DNA from: Neorhizobium huautlense
GTDB taxonomy: Bacteria; Pseudomonadota; Alphaproteobacteria; Rhizobiales; Rhizobiaceae
Direction: 5' to 3'
Assembly (NCBI RefSeq): GCF_030811685.1
Contig: NZ_JAUSRF010000027.1
Span: 1 to 50,889 of the forward strand
Length of the DNA: 50,889 nt
Of the stretch, positions 35,612-43,859 are shown in pieces. The position numbers and the translations under genes are program-made. Below the pieces are notes generated by a model, which was not told where the DNA came from, ran no database searches, and was given only the letters and a program-made list of their open reading frames with translations. How positions within the stretch are numbered: position 1 is the first letter of the stretch; each line of letters opens with the position of its first letter.

Positions 35612-35637
35612 GCCGTCCCGGTTGGGGCGGCTTTTTT
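35612..35637 (+). terminator. Intrinsic terminator after the DUF4167 gene
   Basis: GCCGTCCC (35612-35619) pairs with GGGGCGGC (35624-35631), with one G-U pair and a 4-base loop, followed by T6. It also separates this gene from the convergent gene ending at 35682. Confidence 0.9.
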
Positions 35638-35681
35638 CGTTCCGGGGGAGGGTGGGCGTCGTTGGATGTGGGATTAAACTG

Positions 35682-37016
35682 CTACCAGTGCCATGGATCC
35701 CATCTGTCGGCGAGGCGTCCGGCCGATATATCGATGCGCTGCCAGCCCGGCCCGTCGTCTGAGCCCACCAACGTAATATTGGCGCCCGACGCATAGCTGC
35801 GCAATTCATCGCGGCCAAGTCTATAGGGTGCAGGCTCGGCGTCGTGAGCGGCAAGGTAATGCCGTTGGAGTTTGCCGCGCAGATCCGGTGAAATGGCCAG
35901 GTCAATGATGGCCGTCGCCTCGTCATCGCTGAAACCTGCGTCATTCGCCGGAAAGATGACGAGCTGTCCATTATCCCGTCTGGGCTCGCCATATCGAATG
36001 ACGAAAGCACGTGCGCCTTTCCGCCAATTCTCCAGGCAACGGATGCGTTCCGGAAAAGTGCGGTGATGCAGTATTCCGTAAAAATGCGCGAGATGGATCT
36101 GCGCCTGGGCCGCGATCCGCTGATCATTGATCTCCGACAATTCGGACAGGATCGGGATCATTACCTCGACCCTGCTCTGGAGTTCCGTCGCCGTCATCAC
36201 CGCCAGCTCGAGGTTGCCAGCGGCGATCATTCGGCGCACGGCTTGCGGATCTCCGGCGGCCAGTTCGTGGATGTGAAAATCGATCCCGTTGAATGGCATG
36301 TCTTCGGGTTCGGGGCCTCGACGTCTCTCTATGATGTCGAGCATCCAGTCGACGACATCAAAATCCAGTTCGTGCCAATCACCATACATCAGCCCGGTCC
36401 CGGACCAGTAAGGGCCGGCAATTCCCGGACGCTCGATTTCCTTTTCCGTCAAGGCGGCGAAGAACGCCCTGTCGGAACGGTCATCTTCCTCGTCAAACCC
36501 TTGCCCGCTTCTGCCGAGGACGCAGGCGGCGCAGGCGCGTACGTGATCTGAAGGATGATCGAGCAGCGGTGGCAGGATCGAGCCGGTCCATGGCGCGAGC
36601 CCGCCGATCAGGATTTTTGCGGCCTCGATGCGATCCTGCTGCGGGCCCGGGATCTGTTTTTCCTGAAGCGAATGCAGCCATGCCAGCAATCCATCGGCAA
36701 AATCAGGATCATCGCCCTTATAGTGGAGTTGTTTCAGGAACAGGGGCAGGACATCGGCATGACGTTGTATGGCGGATTCGATCACACCGATCAGCCAGTC
36801 AAGCCGCTGCCGTTTCTCCTGGTTCGGTACCTGACGTTCTTGCTGGGCCTCTGCCCAGAACACCGCTGTTGCCAGCCGTTCCACGGCGGCGGCGCGGTTG
36901 CCGGCGTCATCCGCTTCCAGCAGTTTTGCCAGACGTGGATACCAGTTTGCCCAGTCCGCGGGGCCGAATACATGCAGGGGAGCCTTGAGCAGCTCTTGGG
37001 GTGAGTTTGGTTTCAT
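35682..37016 (-). CDS. Hypothetical 444-residue protein, possibly helical-repeat
   Basis: I do not recognise this protein. It is soluble, with no signal peptide or membrane segment. It appears largely alpha-helical, with HEAT-like stretches (SILPPLLDHPSDHVRACAACVLG; also RLAKLLEADDAGNRAAAVERL), and is rich in Trp and acidic residues. The C-terminal part is more mixed (RIDISAGRLADRWDPWHW). The start is ATG 37016; a GTG at 37040 is also in frame, and neither has a good ribosome site. It is a lone leftward gene between the DUF4167 terminator and fbp. Codon use looks like its neighbours, so a recent import is not evident. Confidence 0.75.
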   Translation of the reverse strand: MKPNSPQELLKAPLHVFGPADWANWYPRLAKLLEADDAGNRAAAVERLATAVFWAEAQQERQVPNQEKRQRLDWLIGVIESAIQRHADVLPLFLKQLHYKGDDPDFADGLLAWLHSLQEKQIPGPQQDRIEAAKILIGGLAPWTGSILPPLLDHPSDHVRACAACVLGRSGQGFDEEDDRSDRAFFAALTEKEIERPGIAGPYWSGTGLMYGDWHELDFDVVDWMLDIIERRRGPEPEDMPFNGIDFHIHELAAGDPQAVRRMIAAGNLELAVMTATELQSRVEVMIPILSELSEINDQRIAAQAQIHLAHFYGILHHRTFPERIRCLENWRKGARAFVIRYGEPRRDNGQLVIFPANDAGFSDDEATAIIDLAISPDLRGKLQRHYLAAHDAEPAPYRLGRDELRSYASGANITLVGSDDGPGWQRIDISAGRLADRWDPWHW

Positions 37017-37270
37017 AGCGGGTGATGATCTAGGGCGCACAACCGATTAGAGGAAGGTGTCAGAACGCACGCAGATGAATGTCCTGTTTACGATGACGCG
37101 CGGCGTTTCGCTAGCGAGTGGGGCAGTCCGTTGCCGTTTGGCATGCTCTCCATGCGAGCGGGCAAACCCGAAACGGAAACACTCCATCCTCAAAATTCCT
37201 GCCTCGCCCATTTCCGTCATATTGCAGTGCGCTATGTGATTTACCGAATGGTGATCGATATTTACCGCGA

Positions 37271-37295
37271 TGCGCAAAATCATTACGCTTGCGCA
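37271..37295. promoter_or_regulatory. Inverted repeat just upstream of fbp
   Basis: TGCGCAA (37271-37277), 11 bases, TTGCGCA (37289-37295): a perfect 7-bp dyad ending 30 bases before the fbp ATG. The layout fits a dimeric repressor or LysR-type site. The rest of the 285-base gap 37041-37325 shows nothing else clear. Confidence 0.45.
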
Positions 37296-37325
37296 CAAAC
37301 CCTATCCAATCAGGAGGCGCTGCCG

Positions 37326-38288
37326 ATGACGACGTTCGAAACCTTTCTCGAGGGCCAGAAACAGGCGGGCCTGGACGACGATCTGATCGCCGTGCTGCGC
37401 GAGGTTGCCGAGGCCACGCGAAAGATTTCGGACACGCTGAAAACCTCGTCGCTGGAAGGGCTGACCGGCGCCACCGAAGAAACCAATGTTCAGGGCGAAA
37501 CGCAAAAGCCGCTCGATATTCTTTCCAATGACATTCTGCTGGATGCGTGTCGCGCGCTGCCTTCGGTTTCCTTTGCCGTGTCGGAAGAGCTGGATGCGGA
37601 AGTGGCGATCCATGCCGACGGCCGATATGCGGTTATCTTCGATCCGCTCGACGGTTCTTCCAATCTCGATGTGAACGTCACGGTCGGCACGATCTTTTCC
37701 GTCATCGAGGCGAAAACGGCCGCTGATATTCTGAAGAGCGGGCGTCACCAGTTGGTGGCCGGTTATGCTGCTTACGGGCCGCAGACGACATTGGTTCTGA
37801 CCACCGGCAAGGGCGTGCAGATATTTACTCTCAATGGCGAAGGCACCTATGTGCTGACCACGGCGGATGCGAAAATTGCGCCCGAAGCCAAGGAATTCGC
37901 CATCAACGCCGCGCGTCGCGCTTCGTGGGATGATGTGGTTGCCGCCTATATCGAGGAGGCGATCGATACCGGTCACAACATGCGCTGGGTGGGCTCGATG
38001 GTGGCCGATACGCACCGTATCTTCAACCGCGGCGGCGTGTTCCTTTATCCGGCCGACCGCAACAAGCCGGCTTCGGGCGGCCGCCTTCGCCTGCTTTACG
38101 AAGCCAATCCGATCGGTCTTCTGGTGGAAGCCGCCGGTGGCGAAGCGATCATCGGCGAGACAAAAATCCTCGATCTCGAGCCGACCGGCCTGCATCAGCG
38201 CGTGCCGGTAATTTTTGGCTCCAAGGCGGAGGTGGACAAGCTTTCGGCGGCTTATAGCGCGCGAAAACTGGAAGCGGCTGCCGAATAA
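37326..38288 (+). CDS. fbp: Class I fructose-1,6-bisphosphatase
   Basis: A 320-residue enzyme that dephosphorylates fructose-1,6-bisphosphate in gluconeogenesis, needed when cells grow on organic acids or on three-carbon products such as those from rhamnose. The metal and phosphate motif FDPLDGSSNLDVN is intact, as are VSEELDAE and the late GGRLRLLYEANP segment. I used the ATG at 37326, preceded by AGGAGG; the longer frame runs through non-conserved leader sequence. Monocistronic by context. Confidence 0.95.
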   Translation: MTTFETFLEGQKQAGLDDDLIAVLREVAEATRKISDTLKTSSLEGLTGATEETNVQGETQKPLDILSNDILLDACRALPSVSFAVSEELDAEVAIHADGRYAVIFDPLDGSSNLDVNVTVGTIFSVIEAKTAADILKSGRHQLVAGYAAYGPQTTLVLTTGKGVQIFTLNGEGTYVLTTADAKIAPEAKEFAINAARRASWDDVVAAYIEEAIDTGHNMRWVGSMVADTHRIFNRGGVFLYPADRNKPASGGRLRLLYEANPIGLLVEAAGGEAIIGETKILDLEPTGLHQRVPVIFGSKAEVDKLSAAYSARKLEAAAE

Positions 38289-38335
38289 GATTTGGGGGGA
38301 GGGGCGGCGGGAATGCCGCTCTTGAAAGAATTCAG

Positions 38336-38366
38336 TGCCCGGGCGGATGTAAATTCCGTCCGGGCA
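38336..38366. terminator. Stem-loop between convergent fbp and the 59-residue gene
   Basis: TGCCCGGGCGGA (38336-38347) pairs with TCCGTCCGGGCA (38355-38366) with one G-U or mismatch. No long T run follows on either strand, so termination is probable by position but not certain. Confidence 0.55.
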
Positions 38367-38372
38367 TAAATG

Positions 38373-38552
38373 TCAGAACAGCGTCTGGTGGCTTTCGCAC
38401 TCGTAGCGTGCTTCGTCGAATTCATCGACATGGGCCTGCGCAAATGCCTGGAACTCGGGATCGCTGATGTGCTCGACACCCTGTGGCAGGCCGTGATCGT
38501 GAATCAAGGTCTTGAAGATATCGATGAGCTGGGTGGTCTTGTCTTCCGACAT
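38373..38552 (-). CDS. Small hypothetical protein, 59 residues
   Basis: Starts at ATG 38552 (MSEDKTTQLIDIFKTL) with AGAGG before it. The protein is acidic with two His/Phe-rich stretches (HDHGLPQGVEHI, EFQAFAQAHVDEFDEA) and a single Cys near the end. There is no signal or membrane segment. The frame could be extended to 38633, but the internal start has the ribosome site. I cannot name a family. It is convergent with fbp. Confidence 0.65.
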   Translation of the reverse strand: MSEDKTTQLIDIFKTLIHDHGLPQGVEHISDPEFQAFAQAHVDEFDEARYECESHQTLF

Positions 38553-38675
38553 GGTCGTTACCTCTGGATGATACGCGTAAAGCTCACCCCCGGGCCGCAT
38601 GCGGTGCATGATGCCGAACTTCACAATTGTCATTTAGGGACGCGATTGCTGCGACAAAATGGCATGTCATCTATT

Positions 38676-38693
38676 TGTGATCGGAGGATCACA
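38676..38693. promoter_or_regulatory. Perfect palindrome upstream of the DUF1963 gene
   Basis: TGTGATC-GGAG-GATCACA. Looks like a regulator site in the 302-base divergent gap 38553-38854. The half-sites are two bases too far apart for a classical CRP/FNR site. Confidence 0.4.
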
Positions 38694-38724
38694 CGGCCGT
38701 GACGGGGGTGGACAAACGGTGTCG

Positions 38725-38751
38725 TGTCGGGTTGTCCATCCCGACATTTTT
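38725..38751 (+). terminator. Terminator-like hairpin 104 bases before the DUF1963 gene
   Basis: TGTCGGG (38725-38731), 8-base loop, CCCGACA (38740-38746), then T5. On the plus strand it lies upstream of a rightward gene, so it may stop readthrough or act as an attenuator in the leader. Confidence 0.6.
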
Positions 38752-38854
38752 GGTGCAACATCGCCGTGCAAATGGGTTTGCGGCTAGGTATGCTCGGCGG
38801 GGCAGCGATGAACAGGATTGTCCGCTGAGGGAAAATCGACAGGGAGAACAGTCG

Positions 38855-40132
38855 ATGGACGATTTTGAAATCGAATATGATCTGCTTGGCTGGCCGGAAA
38901 ACCTGATCGCCCTTGCCGGCCGGCTGGGCAAGACGGGGTTGCGGGCCGCAACGGTAAAACAGCTTGTCGCAACCGCCCGGCCGGCGATGATGCTGGGCCC
39001 GGTTTCCGTTGGCGAAGACGACATTCCGCTCGGGGCGACAAAGATCGGCGGCCGGCCGGATATCGCCGGCAATTTCGTCTGGCCGGTTCGCACACCTTAT
39101 CCCGATTCGCGCGAGATGGCGGAAAAGGAGATGGAATATGGTGCAGGCATCATGGCGCTGGCGGGTATCGCACCACCGTGGATGACGCCTGACGAGGCGA
39201 AGAAATTCATCACGAAAACCCTGCGTGAGCGCGATGACATGGCTGCCAGTCTGGAAGAATTGCGTGCCGAATCCGAGCTGGAACTGAAAGAGCTGGAGAA
39301 CGACGACAGCCTGACTGACGAAGACAGACAGGCCTATCGCGACATGCTGGACGATACCTATGATCTGGGGCCGATGCCGACGCAGGAGGAGGCTGAGATT
39401 GCTGGACGCCATGCGGTGATGACGGCAGAAGCGCTGACCAGTGACTTTCCACTCGCCTTCATTGCACAGATCGATTTCGCATCTCTGGCAGCCGCGCCGG
39501 GTTTCGATCCGGCTCTGCCGAAAACAGGCCGGCTTTATCTTTTCTACGATCTCATCGGCCTGCCGGATGCGAGCAACCCTGCCTCCAGATCGGGGTTTCA
39601 CGCGGTTTATGACGATACGGAAAGCGGTAAGCTGGTGCGACTGGACCTGCCGGCGCCCCTGGCTGAACTGAAACCGCTCGGCATGGCGGCGCTTCTGCCA
39701 CCGATGGCGGTGAAGGCCCGCTCGGCACTGACCACGGTAACGCTCGAAGCCTGTGACGATCTCGGCATCGCGCTCAGCGATGAGCAGATGGCGGAATATG
39801 ACGAATGGCTGCTCGGCGAAGTGGGCTGGCCGGGCCAGCCTGAGCGCGACCGGCATCAGCTGGGCGGCTGGCCGCGTGCGATCCAGGGCAACATGCAGGC
39901 TTTCAGCCAGTTTGCGGCCAACGGCGTCGATGCGTCGGCGCTTGAGGACTGGTCGAGCAAGAAGGCGAAGGCGCTGCTTGCCGATGCCGTCAAATGGCAT
40001 CTGCTTTTCCAGCTCGGGCCCGATGACGCGCAGGATGCCGCTCTGCCGGGATCGATCAATTTCCTGATCCGCGACGAGGACCTTGCCGCGCGCCGTTTCG
40101 ACCGTATCTGGGCGGTATACGAGCAGAGTTGA
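38855..40132 (+). CDS. DUF1963 (YwqG-like) family protein
   Basis: 425 residues from ATG 38855, with AGGGAGA before it. The protein resembles the DUF1963/YwqG family: SKIGGxPDI-like TKIGGRPDIAGNFVWP near the start, FIAQIDFASLA with GRLYLFYD in the middle, and HQLGGWPRAIQG late. A highly charged helical insertion (about 125-195, rich in Glu/Asp) splits the usual domain. Function is unknown. It may be induced through the upstream palindrome and hairpin. Confidence 0.85.
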   Translation: MDDFEIEYDLLGWPENLIALAGRLGKTGLRAATVKQLVATARPAMMLGPVSVGEDDIPLGATKIGGRPDIAGNFVWPVRTPYPDSREMAEKEMEYGAGIMALAGIAPPWMTPDEAKKFITKTLRERDDMAASLEELRAESELELKELENDDSLTDEDRQAYRDMLDDTYDLGPMPTQEEAEIAGRHAVMTAEALTSDFPLAFIAQIDFASLAAAPGFDPALPKTGRLYLFYDLIGLPDASNPASRSGFHAVYDDTESGKLVRLDLPAPLAELKPLGMAALLPPMAVKARSALTTVTLEACDDLGIALSDEQMAEYDEWLLGEVGWPGQPERDRHQLGGWPRAIQGNMQAFSQFAANGVDASALEDWSSKKAKALLADAVKWHLLFQLGPDDAQDAALPGSINFLIRDEDLAARRFDRIWAVYEQS

Positions 40133-40272
40133 GAGAGCGCAGTTCTCGCGCCTTCCAGCGCCAGCATTAAGTCTCTGTTCTGCACAACATCATTCTTGCG
40201 ACCGGCGTTACATGCCTTTTCACAAGTCGTGTTTTAGTCTCCGAAACATATTCTCGGAAGGCACCGGCACGC

Positions 40273-41814
40273 ATGAAAATCTGTCTCGTCAATCCGCCGC
40301 ATACGGCGATCGGAAGCCGTGTGCCGGATGATCACCTGCCGCCGCTGGGTCTGCTTGCCATCGGCGGGCCGCTGATCGATGCCGGGCACGACGTGTCGCT
40401 GATCGATGCCGAATTCGGGCCGATGCCGATTGCCGCCATCCTGTCAAAAATTCTGGCGGCCGCGCCGCAGGCGGTGCTGATCGGCCATTCAGGCTCGACC
40501 TCGGCGCATCCGACGGCGCTTGCAATTGCCGAAGGCATCAAGGCGGCGGATGACGGGATATTGCTCATCTATGGCGGCGTGTTTCCGACCTATCACTGGC
40601 AGGACGTTCTGTCCGAGACCGATGTTTTCGATGTGATCGTGCGCGGCGAAGGCGAGGGGACTGCCGTTCTCCTGATGGATGCCTTGCAGGCTGGAACACC
40701 GCTTGGCCTCGTCAACGGCATTGCCTTTCGCGATGAAGACGGCCGCGCCAAGGCGACGGCCCCGGCGCAGGCAATTGCCGATCTCGACAGTTGCCGTGTC
40801 GGCTGGGAGCTGATCGACCATGACCGCTACAGCTACTGGGGTGGCAAGAAGGCCGTGGTTATGCAGTTTTCGCGTGGCTGTCCGCATTTGTGCAATTATT
40901 GCGGCCAGCGTGGATTCTGGACCCGCTGGCGGCATCGTGATCCGGTGCTTTTTGCGCGCGAAATCGCAAAACTTCACCGCGAACACGGTGTCGAGCTGAT
41001 CAACCTTGCCGATGAAAACCCGACCTCCTCGAGAAAGGCGTGGAAGGCGTTTCTCGAGGCGATGATCGCCGAAAATGTGCCGGTTCTGATCGTCGGTTCC
41101 ACCCGTGCCGACGATATCGTGCGGGATGCCGATATCCTGCATCTCTATCGCAAGGCGGGTGTGATCCGCTGGTTGATCGGCATGGAAAATACCGACGAGG
41201 CGACGTTGGCGCTGATCCGCAAGGGCGGCGGCACGGCCTCCGACCGGGAGGCGATCCGGCTGCTTCGCCAGCACGGCATTCTTTCCATGGCGACATGGGT
41301 GGTCGGGTTCGAAGAAGACCGCTTCAAGGATCTTTGGCGCGGTTTTCGACAGCTTTTGTCCTATGATCCCGACCAGATTCAGGCGCTTTACGTGACGCCG
41401 CACCGCTGGACGCCGTTTTTCCGCATCGCCAAGGACCGGCGGGTCATTCAGGGCGATGTGCGCAAGTGGGATTACAAACACCAGGTTCTGGCGATGGCGC
41501 ATTTCCGGCCGTGGATGCTGTTCTTCTGCGTGAAGGCGATCGAGGTCGCCATTCAGGCGCGGCCGAAGGCAATTGGCCGGCTGCTGTTTCACCCCGATCC
41601 GGAACAGCGGCACTCCATGCGCTGGTACACGAAGATGGGCCGGCGGGTGTGGCTGCGTGAAATTTTTCAGTTCATGTTCAAGGACCGGTTCCTGAGCGAG
41701 CGGCCGACGCTCGAAACATTCTGGGGCGGTCCGCAGGATGCCGAGGAAGAATCCATGACCTTGCCGGCGCGGCGGCCTAAACAGCCAAAAGCGAAAGTGC
41801 AGGAAGCCCTTTAA
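40273..41814 (+). CDS. B12-binding domain radical SAM protein (BchE-like)
   Basis: 513 residues. The N-terminal Rossmann-like cobalamin-binding domain (about 1-150) begins ICLVNPPHTAIG. The radical SAM barrel follows, with the cluster motif Cys203-PHL-Cys207-NY-Cys210. The later segment TWVVGFEEDRF is also family-typical. Relatives are often annotated as magnesium-protoporphyrin ester cyclase, but no bacteriochlorophyll genes are present, so methylation or cyclisation of another substrate is likely. The classic DxHxxG of base-off B12 domains is not obvious. Its TAA shares TTAA with the stop of the convergent hydrolase gene. Confidence 0.9.
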   Translation: MKICLVNPPHTAIGSRVPDDHLPPLGLLAIGGPLIDAGHDVSLIDAEFGPMPIAAILSKILAAAPQAVLIGHSGSTSAHPTALAIAEGIKAADDGILLIYGGVFPTYHWQDVLSETDVFDVIVRGEGEGTAVLLMDALQAGTPLGLVNGIAFRDEDGRAKATAPAQAIADLDSCRVGWELIDHDRYSYWGGKKAVVMQFSRGCPHLCNYCGQRGFWTRWRHRDPVLFAREIAKLHREHGVELINLADENPTSSRKAWKAFLEAMIAENVPVLIVGSTRADDIVRDADILHLYRKAGVIRWLIGMENTDEATLALIRKGGGTASDREAIRLLRQHGILSMATWVVGFEEDRFKDLWRGFRQLLSYDPDQIQALYVTPHRWTPFFRIAKDRRVIQGDVRKWDYKHQVLAMAHFRPWMLFFCVKAIEVAIQARPKAIGRLLFHPDPEQRHSMRWYTKMGRRVWLREIFQFMFKDRFLSERPTLETFWGGPQDAEEESMTLPARRPKQPKAKVQEAL

Positions 41815-43610
41815 GTTTTCTGTTTCACTGTGTCCGCCAATGCGCAAATCGCCTCCAGATAGGCGGCGCGGGCGTGGGCGTGCTGGAATGTGTGCGATGC
41901 GCCCGTAACCGTTCTCGTGGTGATGGTCGGGTAGCGGTTCCGCCCACGTCCGAAAAAATGTGCGTGTTCTTCCAGCCCGATATCGCCGGGACTGTAGAGG
42001 ATTTTCACCGGCACCTGGCGCCGCTGGAGATCGGCAAAGGCGGCGTAGACGGCACGTTCACGGGCGGAAACGCCGCCGACTGCCTTGGAAAGCGGGCGCA
42101 TGGCGTGCTGTTTCAGGCGGGATCCGACGGCTTTGCCCTTGCGGGCGAGATTGATTTCGCCGCGCAGTGCCTTTTTCAGCGTCTTGAGGTCGAAAAACCG
42201 GCTGCCGTAATGCTTTAAGGTCTGCGTCTGTTCGGTCAGCGCCGAGACGATCGGGCGGTTTTCCGGCCAGAGGAACATTTCCGGGTTGATGCCGACCATG
42301 CCTTTCAGGCGCGGATCGCGCAGGCAGGACTGGAAGGCGAGATAGGCGCCGGTGCAGCGGCCGGCGGCGATGATGGGGGCAGGGCTTTGGCTTTGCAGAA
42401 AATCCACGGCTTCCGAAACATCCGTTACCTGAATGTCCGTGTAGATGACATGGCCTTCGTGACCTTCGACAGCGGGGCTGTCGGCGACATTGGAGCAATC
42501 GAAACGCAGCGTGGAGAGGCCGGCGCGGGCGAGATCGCGGGCAAGGCGTGCGGAATAACTGCCCCAGCCGGCCTGCCGTTCATAACCGGCGGCGAGCAGC
42601 AGGACCTGTGCCTTGGTGGCATCCGGGCCTTCCGCCGGATCGCAGGCGATGCCGAACAGCCGGTTGTTGCGACCGAAACGCAGCGGGGTTTCGCGGTAGT
42701 TTTCGCCGCTGTGGGAGACGGGGGAGGGGTGCGTGGTTGATCGCGACGCACTTTCGGAGGGGGCGGCAAGAGTAGCGATCCAGTCGGCCACCTTTTCCAC
42801 CACCGCCCGCGGCACTTCCGCGAGAATGGGATTGATGGTCAGCCGATCATAACCCTCGAAGGGTTTTGTAGTGACATCGGCGCCGAGCCTCTGCAGGTGT
42901 TCGGCAAGCTGCGTGTCTGTGGCGCGCTCCTGGCGGGCAAGAACGAGCATTTTGGCGGCTGGTGGCTTTTCGAGTTTCAGAAGGTCGATGGTCTTGAGGC
43001 CGGCAGCGACGCCGAGTGGCAGCGCCACTTGCGCAATGGCTTCCGCTTCGGCGTCCGGCTTCAGCGACAGTTTTTCGACGCTGATGGAGAGAAAGGCGGA
43101 GAGTTCGCGCACATGGATGCGGCCGGATGTGACCGGGGCGAGCAGAACCATGGCTTCAAGGCCGGGGATTTTCGGTGCGGCCACCGCAGCAACGGGTGCG
43201 CCGACACCCTGTGCGGTAATGACGATTTTTTCGCAACCGGATAGCCGTTTCAGGTGATCGGCGGCGAGGGCAAAACTGTCGGTCCAACTGTTGAAATCGG
43301 GCTCGCTGCCTGTCTGCGTCAGTGCATCGCCGGTGCCGGGATAATCGAAACGCAGGCTGGCCACGCCCTGATCGGCAAGCTTTTCCGCGATCGTTCGGAT
43401 GAAACGGCGGCTGCAGAGGTCTTCCACCCCGAAAGAGCCTGCAAACAGGACTGCGATATTATGGGCTCCGCTGCGGGAGGGTTCGAAAAGGCCGATGGTG
43501 CCGGCAAAGACGAGCGGTTCGGCGGCAGGCCGTATAACCTGCCTTGCCTCCTGGTCCAGATGGCCTTGATGACTGATGCCTGTGTGCATGTCCGGATTGT
43601 GCCCCCACAT
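41811..43610 (-). CDS. Tandem alpha/beta-hydrolase protein with altered nucleophiles
   Basis: About 599 residues made of two similar alpha/beta-hydrolase-like halves (about 30-280 and 310-595); both have LRFD after the third strand and an oxyanion-type start. The expected nucleophile elbow GxSxG reads AQGVG in the first half (Gly135 in place of Ser) and GRCTG in the second half (Cys419). A catalytic-type Asp (PGDIGLEEHA) and His (GASHTFQHAH) follow in the second half. The half order suggests a non-catalytic first domain. The start at 43610 is supported by AGGGGTTGAGG before the ATG, the same string as before the DUF805 gene; 43625 is possible. Substrate unknown. Confidence 0.82.
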   Translation of the reverse strand: MWGHNPDMHTGISHQGHLDQEARQVIRPAAEPLVFAGTIGLFEPSRSGAHNIAVLFAGSFGVEDLCSRRFIRTIAEKLADQGVASLRFDYPGTGDALTQTGSEPDFNSWTDSFALAADHLKRLSGCEKIVITAQGVGAPVAAVAAPKIPGLEAMVLLAPVTSGRIHVRELSAFLSISVEKLSLKPDAEAEAIAQVALPLGVAAGLKTIDLLKLEKPPAAKMLVLARQERATDTQLAEHLQRLGADVTTKPFEGYDRLTINPILAEVPRAVVEKVADWIATLAAPSESASRSTTHPSPVSHSGENYRETPLRFGRNNRLFGIACDPAEGPDATKAQVLLLAAGYERQAGWGSYSARLARDLARAGLSTLRFDCSNVADSPAVEGHEGHVIYTDIQVTDVSEAVDFLQSQSPAPIIAAGRCTGAYLAFQSCLRDPRLKGMVGINPEMFLWPENRPIVSALTEQTQTLKHYGSRFFDLKTLKKALRGEINLARKGKAVGSRLKQHAMRPLSKAVGGVSARERAVYAAFADLQRRQVPVKILYSPGDIGLEEHAHFFGRGRNRYPTITTRTVTGASHTFQHAHARAAYLEAICALADTVKQKT

Positions 43611-43723
43611 CCTCAACCCCTGCATTTATGCAATTTTCGATTGCGATTTGATTAAGGGGTTATCATCCCGGCAGGACGCGGTTCCGCCTGCAGCAGGAAC
43701 ATACGAAATGCTGGAAAACACTC

Positions 43724-43751
43724 CTTTAAAACAGCAAAACTCGCTCCCATA
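43724..43751 (+). promoter_or_regulatory. Probable RpoH heat-shock promoter of clpB
   Basis: CTTTAAA (43724-43730), 15 bases, CCCATAT (43746-43752). The sigma-32 consensus is CTTGAAA-N11-16-CCCATNT, so only one -35 base differs. It lies about 110 bases before the clpB start, as expected for a chaperone gene. Confidence 0.6.
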
Positions 43752-43859
43752 TCTCCACCGAAGCCGCAATTAAGGCTTTGGGGCTTGCCGCAATCGGGAG
43801 CCCGGTTCCAACCGTCGTTTCGTGCCTTTCGGGCGAAGCGATTTCAGGAGGTCATGAGA

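Noticed and set aside
38676..38693. CRP/FNR site
   Set aside because: TGTGA and TCACA are present but 8 bases apart rather than 6, so I kept it only as an unassigned palindrome.
40273..41814. Bacteriochlorophyll synthesis gene bchE
   Set aside because: Resembles BchE in architecture, but no other photosynthesis gene is present and the family is broad.
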